Of a DNA stretch of 64,000 nucleotides, positions 37,992-46,715 are shown piece after piece. The stretch is from positions 1 through 64,000 of the forward strand of contig CAWFQH010000005.1 of NCBI GenBank assembly GCA_963817945.1. Reading direction: 5' to 3'. Within the stretch, counting starts at the first letter, position 1, and each line of letters opens with the position of its first letter. Source of the DNA: VRUE01 sp963817945. Its GTDB lineage: Bacteria > Actinomycetota > Thermoleophilia > Solirubrobacterales > 70-9. Position numbers and translations under genes: made by a program. Below the pieces are notes generated by a model, which worked only from the letters and a program-made list of their open reading frames with translations, was not told where the DNA came from and did not search any database.

Positions 37992-38064
37992 CACCCCCGG
38001 CTGGATTCGAACCAGCGACCCACGGCTTAGAAGGCCGTCGCTCTGTCCACTGAGCTACGGGGGC
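37992..38064 (-). tRNA. tRNA-Arg(TCT)
   Basis: Minus-strand cloverleaf: acceptor GCCCCCG paired with CGGGGGT (one G-U), D arm GCTCAGTGGACAGAGC, anticodon stem ACGGC/GCCGT with loop CTTCTAA (anticodon TCT), T arm GGTTCGAATCC. 73 nt, no encoded CCA. Its 3' end faces the lower-GC accessory region 29-37.9 kb. Confidence 0.96.
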
Positions 38065-38115
38065 GGGCATGCCTAGGTTACGGCTCCCGGAGCCGGCTGG
38101 CGTAGGATCGGCGCC

Positions 38116-38916
38116 ATGCCGAAGGTCGACGTCGCGGGGACGGAGCTGTACTACGAGCGCGCCGGTGCGGGCGAGCCGATGCTGCTGATCCAGGGGATGA
38201 GCGCGACCCACCTGACCTGGGGGCGGCCGTTCCTGGCGGCGCTCGAGCCGCACTTCGAGTGCATCGTTTACGACCACCGCGGTATGGGGCGCTCGGGGCG
38301 GGCAGAGCTACCGTTCGAGATCGGCGACCTCGCCGCCGACGCCCTCGCCCTGCTCGACGCGCTGGAGATCGAAAGCGCCCACGTCGTCGGCATCTCGATG
38401 GGCGGGATGACCGCGCAGGAGCTGGCCCTCGCCCATCCTGACCGCGTCCGCACGCTGACCCTAGGCGCCACCTACTGCGGCGGGCCCGAAGGCAGCCTGA
38501 TGGCGCTCGAGGACGTGCAGCTGCTTGGTGCCGCGATGCAGTCGGGCGAGGCCGAACAGGTGCGCCGGGCGATGTGGGAGATCAACCTTTCCCCCGGCTT
38601 CCGTGAGGACGACGGCCGCTACGCCGCTTTCGCCGAGATGGCGGAGGCGCTGCCGGCGCCGCGGGCGGTGGTGATGGAACAGATGCGCGCCTGCGCCGCC
38701 CACGACACCAGCGCTCGCCTCGGCCAGCTCTCGGTTCCGACCATGGTCATTCACGGCACCGCCGACCGCCTGCTTCGCGTCGCGAACGGTGAACAGATCG
38801 CCCGCCTGCTCGAGATCGAGCCGGTGCTGATGGAGGGCGTCGGCCACCTCTTCTGGTGGGAGCAGCCGGAGCGCTCGGCGGAGCTGATCCGGGAGCACGC
38901 CTTGGCACCCGCCTGA
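38116..38916 (+). CDS. Alpha/beta-hydrolase
   Basis: 266 aa, complete single-domain alpha/beta-hydrolase. Oxyanion region LLIQGMSATHLTW, YDHRGMGRSG, nucleophile elbow GISMGG (Ser ~residue 96), acid strand VIHGTADRLLRV and catalytic His in GVGHLFWWEQPE. The pattern fits esterases, haloperoxidase-like and 3-oxoadipate enol-lactonase-like members; no substrate can be told. ATG 38116 is 52 bp after tRNA-Arg. It is convergent with the large membrane protein gene at 38934. Confidence 0.87.
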   Translation: MPKVDVAGTELYYERAGAGEPMLLIQGMSATHLTWGRPFLAALEPHFECIVYDHRGMGRSGRAELPFEIGDLAADALALLDALEIESAHVVGISMGGMTAQELALAHPDRVRTLTLGATYCGGPEGSLMALEDVQLLGAAMQSGEAEQVRRAMWEINLSPGFREDDGRYAAFAEMAEALPAPRAVVMEQMRACAAHDTSARLGQLSVPTMVIHGTADRLLRVANGEQIARLLEIEPVLMEGVGHLFWWEQPERSAELIREHALAPA

Positions 38917-38933
38917 GCGGAAACCGCCCGCGC

Positions 38934-41117
38934 TCAGCCTGCGGCGAACGCGCCGCGGCTGGGGCAGCCGGTGGGGTCGAGCTCGCCGTCGACCCTGAAC
39001 ACGTAGTCGGGCTGCGGCGTGATGTCGGGCTCTTCGACGATCAGTTTCAAGGCGGGGTCGGTTTTCACCCAGGCGTAGACCGGATACCAGTAGGCCGACT
39101 CCGGCAGGTCCTGCGTCGCCCTGCTGAGGATCAGGTAGTCGTAGTTGCCCTCGTTGACGAGGCGGCGGAAGGTGCGGCAGCTCGTCGCCAACCGGTACTG
39201 ACCCTGCGGCCCCTCGACGCCGATGTACTGGACGTAGTTGTCGAGGTTGGCGCCGTAGAAGCCGTACTGGCCGAAGAAGATCTCGCCCGAGCCGGCGATC
39301 CCGATCCGCTTGTGGTGCAGATCGTGGGCGAAGGAATAGGCCTCCTGCGGGCCGCCATCCTGCAGGAACGGGGTCGTGCGCTGGTAATGCTGCTTGTAGT
39401 ACTGGACCTCCTGGGCCCGTCCGAGCACGACCGCGAGCAGCAGGATCGCCCCGGCCCCGAGCGCGACGAAGCCGCGGCTGACCCGGCGACGGGAGCGCAG
39501 CAGCCCGAGCGCCGCCGGCGCCCAAACCAGCGCCAGCGTGAGGAAGATCGTGCCGACGATGTAGTCCGGGTACCAACGCGGGGTGGTCAGGACCATCAGC
39601 ACATAAACCGCGGCGAGGAAGAGGAGCGTCTGCCAGGCGCGCCGCTCGGGCGCCCGTAGCGGCCGCGCGATAGGTAGCAGGGTCAGCGCCAGGATCAGGC
39701 CCGGCATCAGGTATCTGGTGTTGGTGAAGAAGCCGGTCGGCGACCCCTCCTGCCCGGCCGCGGTCAGCGGCGTGACGATGTAGACGGCGGCGGTCAGCAG
39801 CGCCGCGGCAGCGAGGACGCGGAGGACGAGGTTGCGCGAGCGCATCGCGATGAACACCGTCGCGGCGACGGCGACGATCAGGATCAGCGGCCAGAAGGGG
39901 CCGAGCGCGTTCTCCAGCTCCGGGAAGAACCAGCGGCGGTAGATAGTCGGCTCGAACAGGTAGTCGGCGACGGCGAAGCGCGGCCGCGGGTCGAGCGGCA
40001 TCTGGTCGGGCCGCGGCAGGTTGAGCGGACCCCAGCCGATCTGCGGGATCGGGTTGCCGCCGGTGTGTATCGCCGCCCGCACGTACCAGTAGCCGCCGAC
40101 GACGAAGGCGGGGATGCCGATCGCTGCCGCGGTCATCAGGCGGCGGCCGGCGCCGCTGACCACCACCATGCCGACCGCAATCGCGCCGACCGGCGCCAGC
40201 AGCGGCAGCTTGACGGAAACAGCCAGGCCGGCGGCAATCCCGGCCATGATCAAGGGCCCCTTATCGAGCAGGGGCGCGTCGCGCTCCGGCGTGTCCTCGA
40301 CCGCGCCCGCCGCGGGCGCCCGCCGCTGGTGGCCGTTGATCAGGAAGGCGGCGAAGGCGAGCAGGAAGGCCAGCCCCATGATGTCGTTGCGGCCCTCTCC
40401 CGGCTGGGTCTCGATCATCACCCCGGCCGAGAAGACGAGCGCCGCCGCGACCAGGGTCGCCGGCCCGACCCGGTAGGGGCGGCCGACGCACCAGGCGGCG
40501 AGCAGCCCGATCGAGAGCCAGACCATGTTGATCAGCGGTGAGATCCAGTCGGTCTCAAAGAGGACGATGCCGGCGGCGTGGACGAGCTCCGAGCTGCCCG
40601 GGTAGAACCAGGCGGCGAGTCGCAGCGGATCGGTGAAGTGGAGCGGCACGATCGTGCCCTCCTGGGCGATCCGACCCGAGAAGGGCATGTGGTACCAGGT
40701 GGTGTCGCCGCCGAACATCCCGTGGTCGAGCGCGAGTTGCGAGGGGAAAGTCCACTCGGCGACGACCCAGGAGGCGACCCCGAGCGCGACCAGCAGCGCC
40801 GCCGTCTGCACCTGCGGCGCGCTCACTTCGCGGCCGTCGGCGGGGGCCATCGCCCGGCCGAGCAGTGCGGCGCCGAGCCCGACCGCGATACAGCCGACGA
40901 TCGTCCAGCCGAGGGTGAGGATGCTCAGCGTGCCGAGCAACTGCAGGGCGAGGATCAGCAGGGCCGAGGCGAGCGTCGCGTCGGCGAGGCGGGCCAGCGC
41001 GCCGGAGAACTCGGGCACGATCCAGCGCCGCAGCCAGTAGCCGCCGAGGGCGAGCGCCGAGACGATGCCGATCGTCGCCAGGCAGCCGCCGATGTAGGAG
41101 CCGAAGGACGGGGTCAC
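38934..41117 (-). CDS. Multi-pass membrane protein, GT-C/ArnT-like glycosyltransferase candidate
   Basis: 727 aa with at least a dozen hydrophobic helices. After helix three comes FGGDTTWYHMPFSGRIAQEG, an acidic extracytoplasmic loop placed like the catalytic Asp loop of GT-C (family 39/ArnT-like) enzymes, then FYPGSSELVHA. The C-terminal ~150 residues are soluble (YKQHYQRTTPFLQDGG ... DYLILSRATQDLPESAYW), probably a periplasmic-face domain. Such proteins transfer sugars from polyprenyl phosphates to envelope glycans. Family assignment is inference from topology. No partner genes adjoin. Confidence 0.65.
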   Translation of the reverse strand: MTPSFGSYIGGCLATIGIVSALALGGYWLRRWIVPEFSGALARLADATLASALLILALQLLGTLSILTLGWTIVGCIAVGLGAALLGRAMAPADGREVSAPQVQTAALLVALGVASWVVAEWTFPSQLALDHGMFGGDTTWYHMPFSGRIAQEGTIVPLHFTDPLRLAAWFYPGSSELVHAAGIVLFETDWISPLINMVWLSIGLLAAWCVGRPYRVGPATLVAAALVFSAGVMIETQPGEGRNDIMGLAFLLAFAAFLINGHQRRAPAAGAVEDTPERDAPLLDKGPLIMAGIAAGLAVSVKLPLLAPVGAIAVGMVVVSGAGRRLMTAAAIGIPAFVVGGYWYVRAAIHTGGNPIPQIGWGPLNLPRPDQMPLDPRPRFAVADYLFEPTIYRRWFFPELENALGPFWPLILIVAVAATVFIAMRSRNLVLRVLAAAALLTAAVYIVTPLTAAGQEGSPTGFFTNTRYLMPGLILALTLLPIARPLRAPERRAWQTLLFLAAVYVLMVLTTPRWYPDYIVGTIFLTLALVWAPAALGLLRSRRRVSRGFVALGAGAILLLAVVLGRAQEVQYYKQHYQRTTPFLQDGGPQEAYSFAHDLHHKRIGIAGSGEIFFGQYGFYGANLDNYVQYIGVEGPQGQYRLATSCRTFRRLVNEGNYDYLILSRATQDLPESAYWYPVYAWVKTDPALKLIVEEPDITPQPDYVFRVDGELDPTGCPSRGAFAAG

Positions 41118-41202
41118 CGGCGCGGGATGCTATTCGCCGCGCCGGGCGCCCGGTCCGGGGGCTCGCCTGCGGGCCGGCGTAGCGAACCGCGCCCCTGTCA
41201 GC

Positions 41203-41856
41203 TCAGGCCGCGGCGGACGGGATGCGGCAGGAGACGCCGGTGCCGGCGAGGCCGCAGTAGCCGTTCGGGACCTTGTGCAGGTACTGCTGGTGATAGTCCT
41301 CGGCGTAGTAGAAGGGGCCGGCCGGCTCGACCTCGGTCGTGATCGGCTCGCGGCCGGCGGTGCGCAGGTCCTCGTCGTAGGCGCGCCGCGCCATCTCGGC
41401 CGTCGCCTTTTGGGCATCGTTGGCGAAGTAGATGCCGGACCGGTACTGGGTGCCGACGTCGTTGCCCTGGCGCATCCCCTGGGTCGGGTCGTGCTCCTCG
41501 AAGAAGACCTTGAGCAGGTCGGCGTAGGAGATCCGCTCCGGGTCGAAGGCGACGAGGACCGCCTCGGCGTGGCCGGTCCGCCCCGAGCAGACCTCCTCGT
41601 AGGTCGGGTTCGGCGTCGTCCCGTTCATATAGCCGACCGCCGTCGTGTAGACGCCGTCCAGTCCCCAGAAGAGCCGCTCGGCGCCCCAGAAGCAGCCGAG
41701 CGCGAAGTAGGCCGTCTCGGTCCCCGCCGGGAAGGGCGGCACCAGCGGCGCGTCGAGCACCGCGTGGCGCTCGGGCACTGGGAAGGCGGGCTCACTGCGC
41801 CCCGGCAGCGCCTCCTCCGGCGCCGGCACCTGCGTCTTTGAGCTGTCCCAGAGCAT
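41203..41856 (-). CDS. msrA: Peptide-methionine (S)-S-oxide reductase MsrA
   Basis: About 217 aa. Catalytic motif GCFWGAE, then VGYMNGTTPNPTYEEVCSGRTGHAEAV, FFEEHDPTQGMRQGNDVGTQYRSGIYF and YYAEDYHQQYLHKVPNGYCGL; the late Cys residues are candidates for resolving cysteines. Start ATG 41856 chosen because GAGGA lies just upstream; the further ATG at 41883 has none. It repairs oxidised methionine using thioredoxin. It is divergent from a small membrane protein gene. Confidence 0.95.
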   Translation of the reverse strand: MLWDSSKTQVPAPEEALPGRSEPAFPVPERHAVLDAPLVPPFPAGTETAYFALGCFWGAERLFWGLDGVYTTAVGYMNGTTPNPTYEEVCSGRTGHAEAVLVAFDPERISYADLLKVFFEEHDPTQGMRQGNDVGTQYRSGIYFANDAQKATAEMARRAYDEDLRTAGREPITTEVEPAGPFYYAEDYHQQYLHKVPNGYCGLAGTGVSCRIPSAAA

Positions 41857-41923
41857 CGTCCTCACAAGGTAGCGTTCGCGCATCGGCTGCCTCGCACTGC
41901 TCTTCGCGCTGATCTCGCCCCGG

Positions 41924-42154
41924 TTGGCCCTGTTCGTGCTGTGGTTGTTCAGCGACCTGCTCAGCCGCTCCTTCGACGGCTGGCTGTTGCCGCTCCTCGG
42001 CTTCTTCCTGCTGCCGTGGACGACCCTCGCCTACGCCCTGCTCTGGGCCTCCTCCGACGGCGTCCTCGGCATCGAGTGGTTCTTCGTCGCCCTCGCCTTC
42101 CTGGTCGACATCGGTGCCTTCGCCGGCGGCGATCGGCGGCGGCGCGCGACCTGA
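41924..42154 (+). CDS. Small membrane protein
   Basis: At least 76 aa, almost entirely three hydrophobic helices (ALFVLWLFSDLLS, WLLPLLGFFLLPWTTLAYALLWAS, EWFFVALAFLVDIGAFAGG) with a basic tail. The hydrophobic frame continues upstream of TTG 41924 (GCLALLFALISPR) to about 41885, but no ATG, GTG or TTG follows the in-frame TAG there, so the real start is unclear. Similar short actinobacterial proteins are annotated as hypothetical. No function is assigned. Confidence 0.65.
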   Translation: MALFVLWLFSDLLSRSFDGWLLPLLGFFLLPWTTLAYALLWASSDGVLGIEWFFVALAFLVDIGAFAGGDRRRRAT

Positions 42155-42157
42155 GAC

Positions 42158-42418
42158 TCAGCCGTCGACCGGGAGGGCGTGCCGGATGTGGGCCTTGGAG
42201 AGGACGACGAAGTCGTGCTTCTCGACCGAGCCGCCGCCCAAAGGCACCATCTCGACGTCGGTTAGCTGGATAAAGGCGACGTCGGCGCGGTTTATCGCGT
42301 CGGAAAAGCGAGCCTGGTAGCCCTCAGCCGGCAGGGTCACGTCGCCGACAACCACGTGTCGATCGGTTTCGAAGCGGATCCGCTGCTGCCGCCTCTTGTC
42401 GCCGCTGAGACCGTCCAT
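42158..42418 (-). CDS. Conserved hypothetical protein (86 aa)
   Basis: No named family recognised with confidence. The protein is a compact beta-rich pattern: RIRFETDRHVVVGDVTLPAEGYQARFSDAINR, then DVAFIQLTDVEMVPLGGG and EKHDFVVLSKAHIRHALPV. Alternating strands and the regular length suggest a small barrel, possibly an OB- or PilZ-like fold. Start ATG 42418. It lies 64 bp downstream of the radical SAM gene on the same strand and could belong to that transcript. Confidence 0.6.
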   Translation of the reverse strand: MDGLSGDKRRQQRIRFETDRHVVVGDVTLPAEGYQARFSDAINRADVAFIQLTDVEMVPLGGGSVEKHDFVVLSKAHIRHALPVDG

Positions 42419-42482
42419 CGCTCGGGCGTATCGACATTTGCAGGAAAAACGTGAGCGAACAAGCGTCCAGGACGGCGGCCGC

Positions 42483-43634
42483 TCAAGCCGACTGGACGCT
42501 GGCCGGCCGCCGGCGCGCTTCGATCGCCTCGTGGAGCGGGTCGCTCCGCTCGTAATAGCGCTCGGCCGGATCCTCCGAGCGGCCGTTGAGGAAGGCGAAG
42601 ACCTTGCAGTGGCCAGAGTTCTCGTCCGCTCGTTCGCGCATCTCGCGGATCCGATCGGTGTCGAGGATGCTGGCCAGAGGACGCTCGGCGACGTTGCCGA
42701 GCACCCAGGAGGGGTCGAGCGGCTTGCCGCGACGGTCGATCGCCCAGGCCGATCGCAGCAGGGTCCCGTCCGGCATGATCCCGAAGCTCTCCGTCACGGC
42801 GTTGCACGGGTTGACGTCCCCGGGCGTCGGCTCGACGTGCCTCAGGGCGCACTGGAGCCGCACCTTCGGCGAGCCGTGCAAGCGCTCCAGCTCTCGCAGC
42901 TTGCCGATGGCCGCCACGTATTCGCGGGGCGTTGGGACCTGATCGACGCGGTCGGCTCCGCGCCCGACCGGAAAGAGCCGCATCGCGAGGATCTGAGCGA
43001 CCCCGTTGCGGCGCAGCGCTTCGTAGATTCGGGTCAGCTCGGCGGCTCCGGCATTCGTGCGGGTCAGCGGCAGCTCCGCGCGCACCGCGACGCCGGCCTG
43101 CGCGAGGCGACTGCCGGCTCTCAGGTTCGACGCCGCGTAGCTCCTAGGCCGGTTGGCGTCGGTCGCTCCCGTTCCGTCGAAGGTGAAGTTGAAGTGCCCG
43201 ACGATCGAGGGCAGAGCCGCGATGCTCGCCTCGCTGACCCCGGCGCCGGTCGCCGTGATCGTGATCGCCTCGCGGCCAAATCGCCGCGCCGCCTCGCGGA
43301 TCACCTCGACGTTCTCTTGCATCACGAGCACGTCGCCGCCTGAGAAGTCGAGCCGCGGAGCGAAACCCGCGAGATGGTCGAGGACTCTCAACTTGCGTTC
43401 GAGATCGAGCTCCAGGCCCTGCCGCTGACGGAAGCGCCCGGCCTGCTCGAAGATCGAACCCTCCGAGGAGTCCCGCGGAATGGTCCCGGAGCCCGCCTGA
43501 GAACGCATCTCGATCCGCCCCGCCCTGCGGCGGACGTGGACCGCATCCACGCAGCAGACCGCGCAGTCGTACGGGCATACGAGGGTCATGTTCCAGATCA
43601 GATCAGCGGGCGGCGGCATCGGCGAATCGATCAT
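42483..43634 (-). CDS. Radical SAM protein
   Basis: About 383 aa from ATG 43634, whose ATGA overlaps the stop of the kinase gene. The cluster motif is CPYDCAVCC (CX3CX2C, residues ~20-28); a downstream SAM-binding-like strand reads RLDFSGGDVLVMQENVEVIREAA. The core continues as a TIM-barrel-like order (ITITATGAGVS, FNFTFDGTGATDANR, QAGVAVRAELPLTRTNAG). A late region with VNPCNAVTESFGIMPDGTLLRSAWAI resembles a reduced SPASM-type domain with few cysteines. The substrate is unknown. It is the last of three translationally coupled genes. Confidence 0.85.
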   Translation of the reverse strand: MIDSPMPPPADLIWNMTLVCPYDCAVCCVDAVHVRRRAGRIEMRSQAGSGTIPRDSSEGSIFEQAGRFRQRQGLELDLERKLRVLDHLAGFAPRLDFSGGDVLVMQENVEVIREAARRFGREAITITATGAGVSEASIAALPSIVGHFNFTFDGTGATDANRPRSYAASNLRAGSRLAQAGVAVRAELPLTRTNAGAAELTRIYEALRRNGVAQILAMRLFPVGRGADRVDQVPTPREYVAAIGKLRELERLHGSPKVRLQCALRHVEPTPGDVNPCNAVTESFGIMPDGTLLRSAWAIDRRGKPLDPSWVLGNVAERPLASILDTDRIREMRERADENSGHCKVFAFLNGRSEDPAERYYERSDPLHEAIEARRRPASVQSA

Positions 43635-44515
43635 GACACTGAGATTCCCTCGAACTGGTCGGGCCGGCGCTCGCGCCGGGAGGCGGCCACGCGTCCGGCA
43701 CACTCGTGCGCGACACCAAGGCAATGCTCGATCTCGAGGCCCCGCAGATGGGCCACCAGGTAGCCCGCCATGAAGGCGTCCCCACACCCCAGCGTGTTGA
43801 CGACCTCCGGGGGTCGGGCCGGGGCGAGCGCCGTCGACCCCTCACCCGTCAGCACCACGGCCTCCGCCGCGCCGCCGGTGACGATCACCCGCCGGCGCCC
43901 GTCAAGGAAGTCAGACGCCGTCAGCCATTCGCGCAACTCGGGCGAGAGCTCCTCGAGCTCGTCGTTGTTGAGGAACAGACAGTCGAGAGCGTCGAGCAGC
44001 CCCATGCTCTCCGGCCCCAGCTCGCCGCTGGCGATCCAGAAGCCGATGTTGGCGAAAGCCCGCTCGCGCGGCACGGCGGATCGGGTGATCGCCTCGGCGG
44101 CGAAATCGAGCCGGCAGCCGGCGAAGGCATATCCGTCGTCTCCCAGCGGCACCTGCTCCTGCGCCAGCGAGAAACCCGCCTCGCGCGGGTTGAGCAGGAA
44201 CGAGCGGTCGCCCTGCGGGTCGATGATGCAGAGGAATTCGGACGTGGGTGCGTCGACGCGCTGGACGTAGGAGGTATCGACGTCGTAACCGGCGATGTCC
44301 GCCACCAGCTCCTCACCCCGCTCGTCCCTGCCGACGGCAGCGACTATCGCGGAGGGGACGCCGAGCATGGCCAGCCCCGCCGCGACGTTTCCGCCAGCGC
44401 CACCGGCATGCGTCGCATCATCGATCGTGAGGTAGTCGCGATTGGGCTGCGGGAAGCTCGGCGTCTCGATCAGCCGATCCCAGGTCAGGTTGCCGACGAC
44501 CCGGATCGCGCTCAT
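43631..44515 (-). CDS. PfkB-family carbohydrate/nucleoside kinase
   Basis: 294 aa. Ribokinase-type signatures: HAGGAGGNVAAGLAMLG (substrate side, residues ~36-52), VGRDERGEELVADI, FLNNDELEELSP, and the catalytic NTLGCGDAFMAGYL with the Asp base near residue 250. Some family members phosphorylate sugars, others nucleosides; the substrate cannot be told. Start ATG 44515 overlaps the upstream gene's stop by 4 bp and its own stop overlaps the radical SAM start by 4 bp, so all three are expected in fixed ratio. Confidence 0.9.
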   Translation of the reverse strand: MSAIRVVGNLTWDRLIETPSFPQPNRDYLTIDDATHAGGAGGNVAAGLAMLGVPSAIVAAVGRDERGEELVADIAGYDVDTSYVQRVDAPTSEFLCIIDPQGDRSFLLNPREAGFSLAQEQVPLGDDGYAFAGCRLDFAAEAITRSAVPRERAFANIGFWIASGELGPESMGLLDALDCLFLNNDELEELSPELREWLTASDFLDGRRRVIVTGGAAEAVVLTGEGSTALAPARPPEVVNTLGCGDAFMAGYLVAHLRGLEIEHCLGVAHECAGRVAASRRERRPDQFEGISVS

Positions 44516-45282
44516 TTCGAGTCACCCTGAGGTCGGTCAGGCTCCGGGCTGCAGTTTTCGACGATCTCAGGGTCCACGCCGAGCTGCGCCGCAACCATCT
44601 CGGTTCGGTTGGTCGGATCTTCGAGCACGTCTGTAGGGACCAGCGAGGCAACGAACTCTTCGAGGCTGCTGGCCGTGGCCAGCTCCGCTTCGAAGTGCTG
44701 GGCGAGCATCGCGTTGAGCTTGTGGTTGGAAATGTCCACGCCGTGACGGCTGGGTTTGTCGGAGTCGATCTCTGCCTCTGCCAAGCCGACGACGGTCATC
44801 TTCTCGTCGAAAAGCGAGAACCTGAGGTCGGAGATCAGCAGCGATTCTTGGAAGAGGACCGGCACTTCCTCCTGGATGAGCTCGTAGGCGGCCGCGATGC
44901 GCGAGGGATCTTTCGCGACTATGAGTGTCACGTCCAGGCCCTTGCTCCTCTTCTCGACCAGGAGCTCGTTGATCATCGCGTAGCGCTGCGAAGTCTCCTC
45001 GGCGTGCAGAGAATGCCAGTAGCAGTAGATGCGTTTCTTAGCGTTGCGCACGCCGTCTTCGATCAACGACTCGTAGACCTGCCTCGACAGCGCCCTGGTG
45101 TGGTCCTTGACCGCTTTGATGTGTTCCCGCCGCGCCCGCCGCTCCAAGACGATGAAGATCACCGCGGCGATCTCGAGCGGCAGGAGGGCAATCAATACCC
45201 ACGGGGTCACGTTGTGCTCGAGCCACTCGGTGGCGCCGTGCCAATCGAGCAAGCTCCCGAGGAAAAACGCCACCTGAGTCAA
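44512..45282 (-). CDS. Membrane-anchored PLD-like-fold protein without an HKD motif
   Basis: 256 aa. One N-terminal transmembrane helix (VLIALLPLEIAAVIFIVLE, residues ~28-47), a basic linker, then a domain patterned like a phospholipase D half: RNAKKRIYCYWHSL, NELLVEKRSKGLDVTLIVAK, VPVLFQESLLISDLRFSLFDEKMTVVGLAE, HKLNAMLAQHFEAELATA. The catalytic HxK is absent, as in sensor or regulatory PLD-like domains. Fold assignment is from pattern only. First gene of the coupled PLD-PfkB-radical SAM set; the Fic gene ends 98 bp upstream on the same strand. Confidence 0.55.
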   Translation of the reverse strand: MTQVAFFLGSLLDWHGATEWLEHNVTPWVLIALLPLEIAAVIFIVLERRARREHIKAVKDHTRALSRQVYESLIEDGVRNAKKRIYCYWHSLHAEETSQRYAMINELLVEKRSKGLDVTLIVAKDPSRIAAAYELIQEEVPVLFQESLLISDLRFSLFDEKMTVVGLAEAEIDSDKPSRHGVDISNHKLNAMLAQHFEAELATASSLEEFVASLVPTDVLEDPTNRTEMVAAQLGVDPEIVENCSPEPDRPQGDSK

Positions 45283-45380
45283 GTGAACCTCCCAAAGTTC
45301 ATAAATCGCTCAGGAGAATAGGCAGCAGGTCGGAAGCCCAGCCGGCGGCAGCGCCCATCGCCATCACAAATTCGCCTGCT

Positions 45381-46559
45381 TTAGGGGGAAACGATCTCTA
45401 TGACGTCTGGCGCCGCATAGACCCGGGCATTTCCGAATGCTCGCGCCCCGGAACGCTTGAGGATCCCCAGATCCAACAGCGTCTTGATTGCGTTGATCGC
45501 ACCCTGCTTGGAAAGCGCATATTGCTGGGAAACCTCCTTCTGGGTGAGATAGGGACGGCCGACAAGATCGGCCGCAAGGCGCTCAGCAACGCCGCGCTTC
45601 CCCGCGGATTGAACCCTAGATCGAAGCTGCCCCTGCAGGCTTACGAGCCGCTCCACCTTGTCCTGCGACTCGACGGCGGACGCGGCGACACCCTCCGCGA
45701 AGAACGCGATCCATGCATCCCAATCGCCGTCCAGGCTCAGCCGCAGGAGCGCATCCTGATATTGCTCCCGTCGCGCCTCAAACCACGGAGATACCACCAA
45801 GAGCGGCTCGCGTATGACCGCGCCTCGGAGCAGCTGGACGATGACCAACAGACGCCCGAGCCGCCCATTTCCATCGGAGTAGGGATGCAGCGACTCGAAC
45901 TGGTAGTGAGCCATCGCAGCCTGGACGACGACTGGCAGATCGGGGGGCTCATTGATCCAGCCAAGGAGTCGCTCAACCCCCCCTCGGAGCTGGTCTCCAG
46001 GTGGAGGGGGAACGAAGCGGGCGCCATCGAGACTGCGGCCCGGCGGCCCGATGACCACGATTCGATCGCGAAGTCCGCCGGCGTCGCTGAGCTCTCCAGC
46101 GGTTCCTCGTACAAGCGTGCGCTGAAGCTCGCCGAGCATCCCGATGGTGAGCGGACGATCCTCCGGCCACGAGAATGCGAGTTCCGCCATCCTCTCGAAG
46201 TTGAGGATCCACCGGATCTCAGCCGTCATATGCCGAAGGTCATCGGGGTCCGCCGCAAGGACCTCAGCAAAGGGGGCATAGGTTCCCTCCAGGGCACTCG
46301 TGCTCTGGGCCTCGCGCCGGAGGGCGGGGCGGCGAAGGAGCGCGGGGTTGGGGATGAGCCTGGCGGCTCCATCCAGGCGCGCGAGAGCGGCCGACGCACT
46401 GTTGATCGTCGTCCAAGTCTTCGTGGAGAGCGTGAGGTCGGCGGGCAACGGATCGGGCAGGAACGCCTGACCCTCGACCACCTGCTGGGTAGCAGGATCG
46501 GGGCCGACAATCGGGACCAAGCGCCCAACAGGGCTTGCTTCCAGGCGCTCGCTGTCCAT
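45381..46559 (-). CDS. Fic-domain protein (putative AMP transferase) with inhibitory motif and C-terminal winged helix
   Basis: About 392 aa from ATG 46559. Core motif LHPYSDGNGRLGR (HxxxDGNGRxxR) is intact, as is the flap region before it. An N-terminal TSALEG fits the [S/T]xxxE[G/N] inhibitory helix motif of class II Fic proteins, so the enzyme is probably held inactive. The C-terminus (YLTQKEVSQQYALSKQGAINAIKTLLDLGILKR) is a winged helix. Family activity is transfer of AMP from ATP to a target Ser/Thr/Tyr. TATAGT stands seven bases before the ATG, the arrangement of a leaderless transcript. An earlier in-frame ATG (46640) would read through that promoter-like site. Confidence 0.88.
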   Translation of the reverse strand: MDSERLEASPVGRLVPIVGPDPATQQVVEGQAFLPDPLPADLTLSTKTWTTINSASAALARLDGAARLIPNPALLRRPALRREAQSTSALEGTYAPFAEVLAADPDDLRHMTAEIRWILNFERMAELAFSWPEDRPLTIGMLGELQRTLVRGTAGELSDAGGLRDRIVVIGPPGRSLDGARFVPPPPGDQLRGGVERLLGWINEPPDLPVVVQAAMAHYQFESLHPYSDGNGRLGRLLVIVQLLRGAVIREPLLVVSPWFEARREQYQDALLRLSLDGDWDAWIAFFAEGVAASAVESQDKVERLVSLQGQLRSRVQSAGKRGVAERLAADLVGRPYLTQKEVSQQYALSKQGAINAIKTLLDLGILKRSGARAFGNARVYAAPDVIEIVSP

Positions 46560-46715
46560 GCGGTCAACTATATCGGCAAAAACTTGACCACATCTGCAGC
46601 TGGGCAAGTTGTCTTGACGCCGCGATCCAAACCCCTGCAACTAAGCCGATTGCAGTGGCTCGCGCGGCAGCATGCGACTGCCGTACAGCGCCTGGCTGAG
46701 GCCAGCAATCGAACA

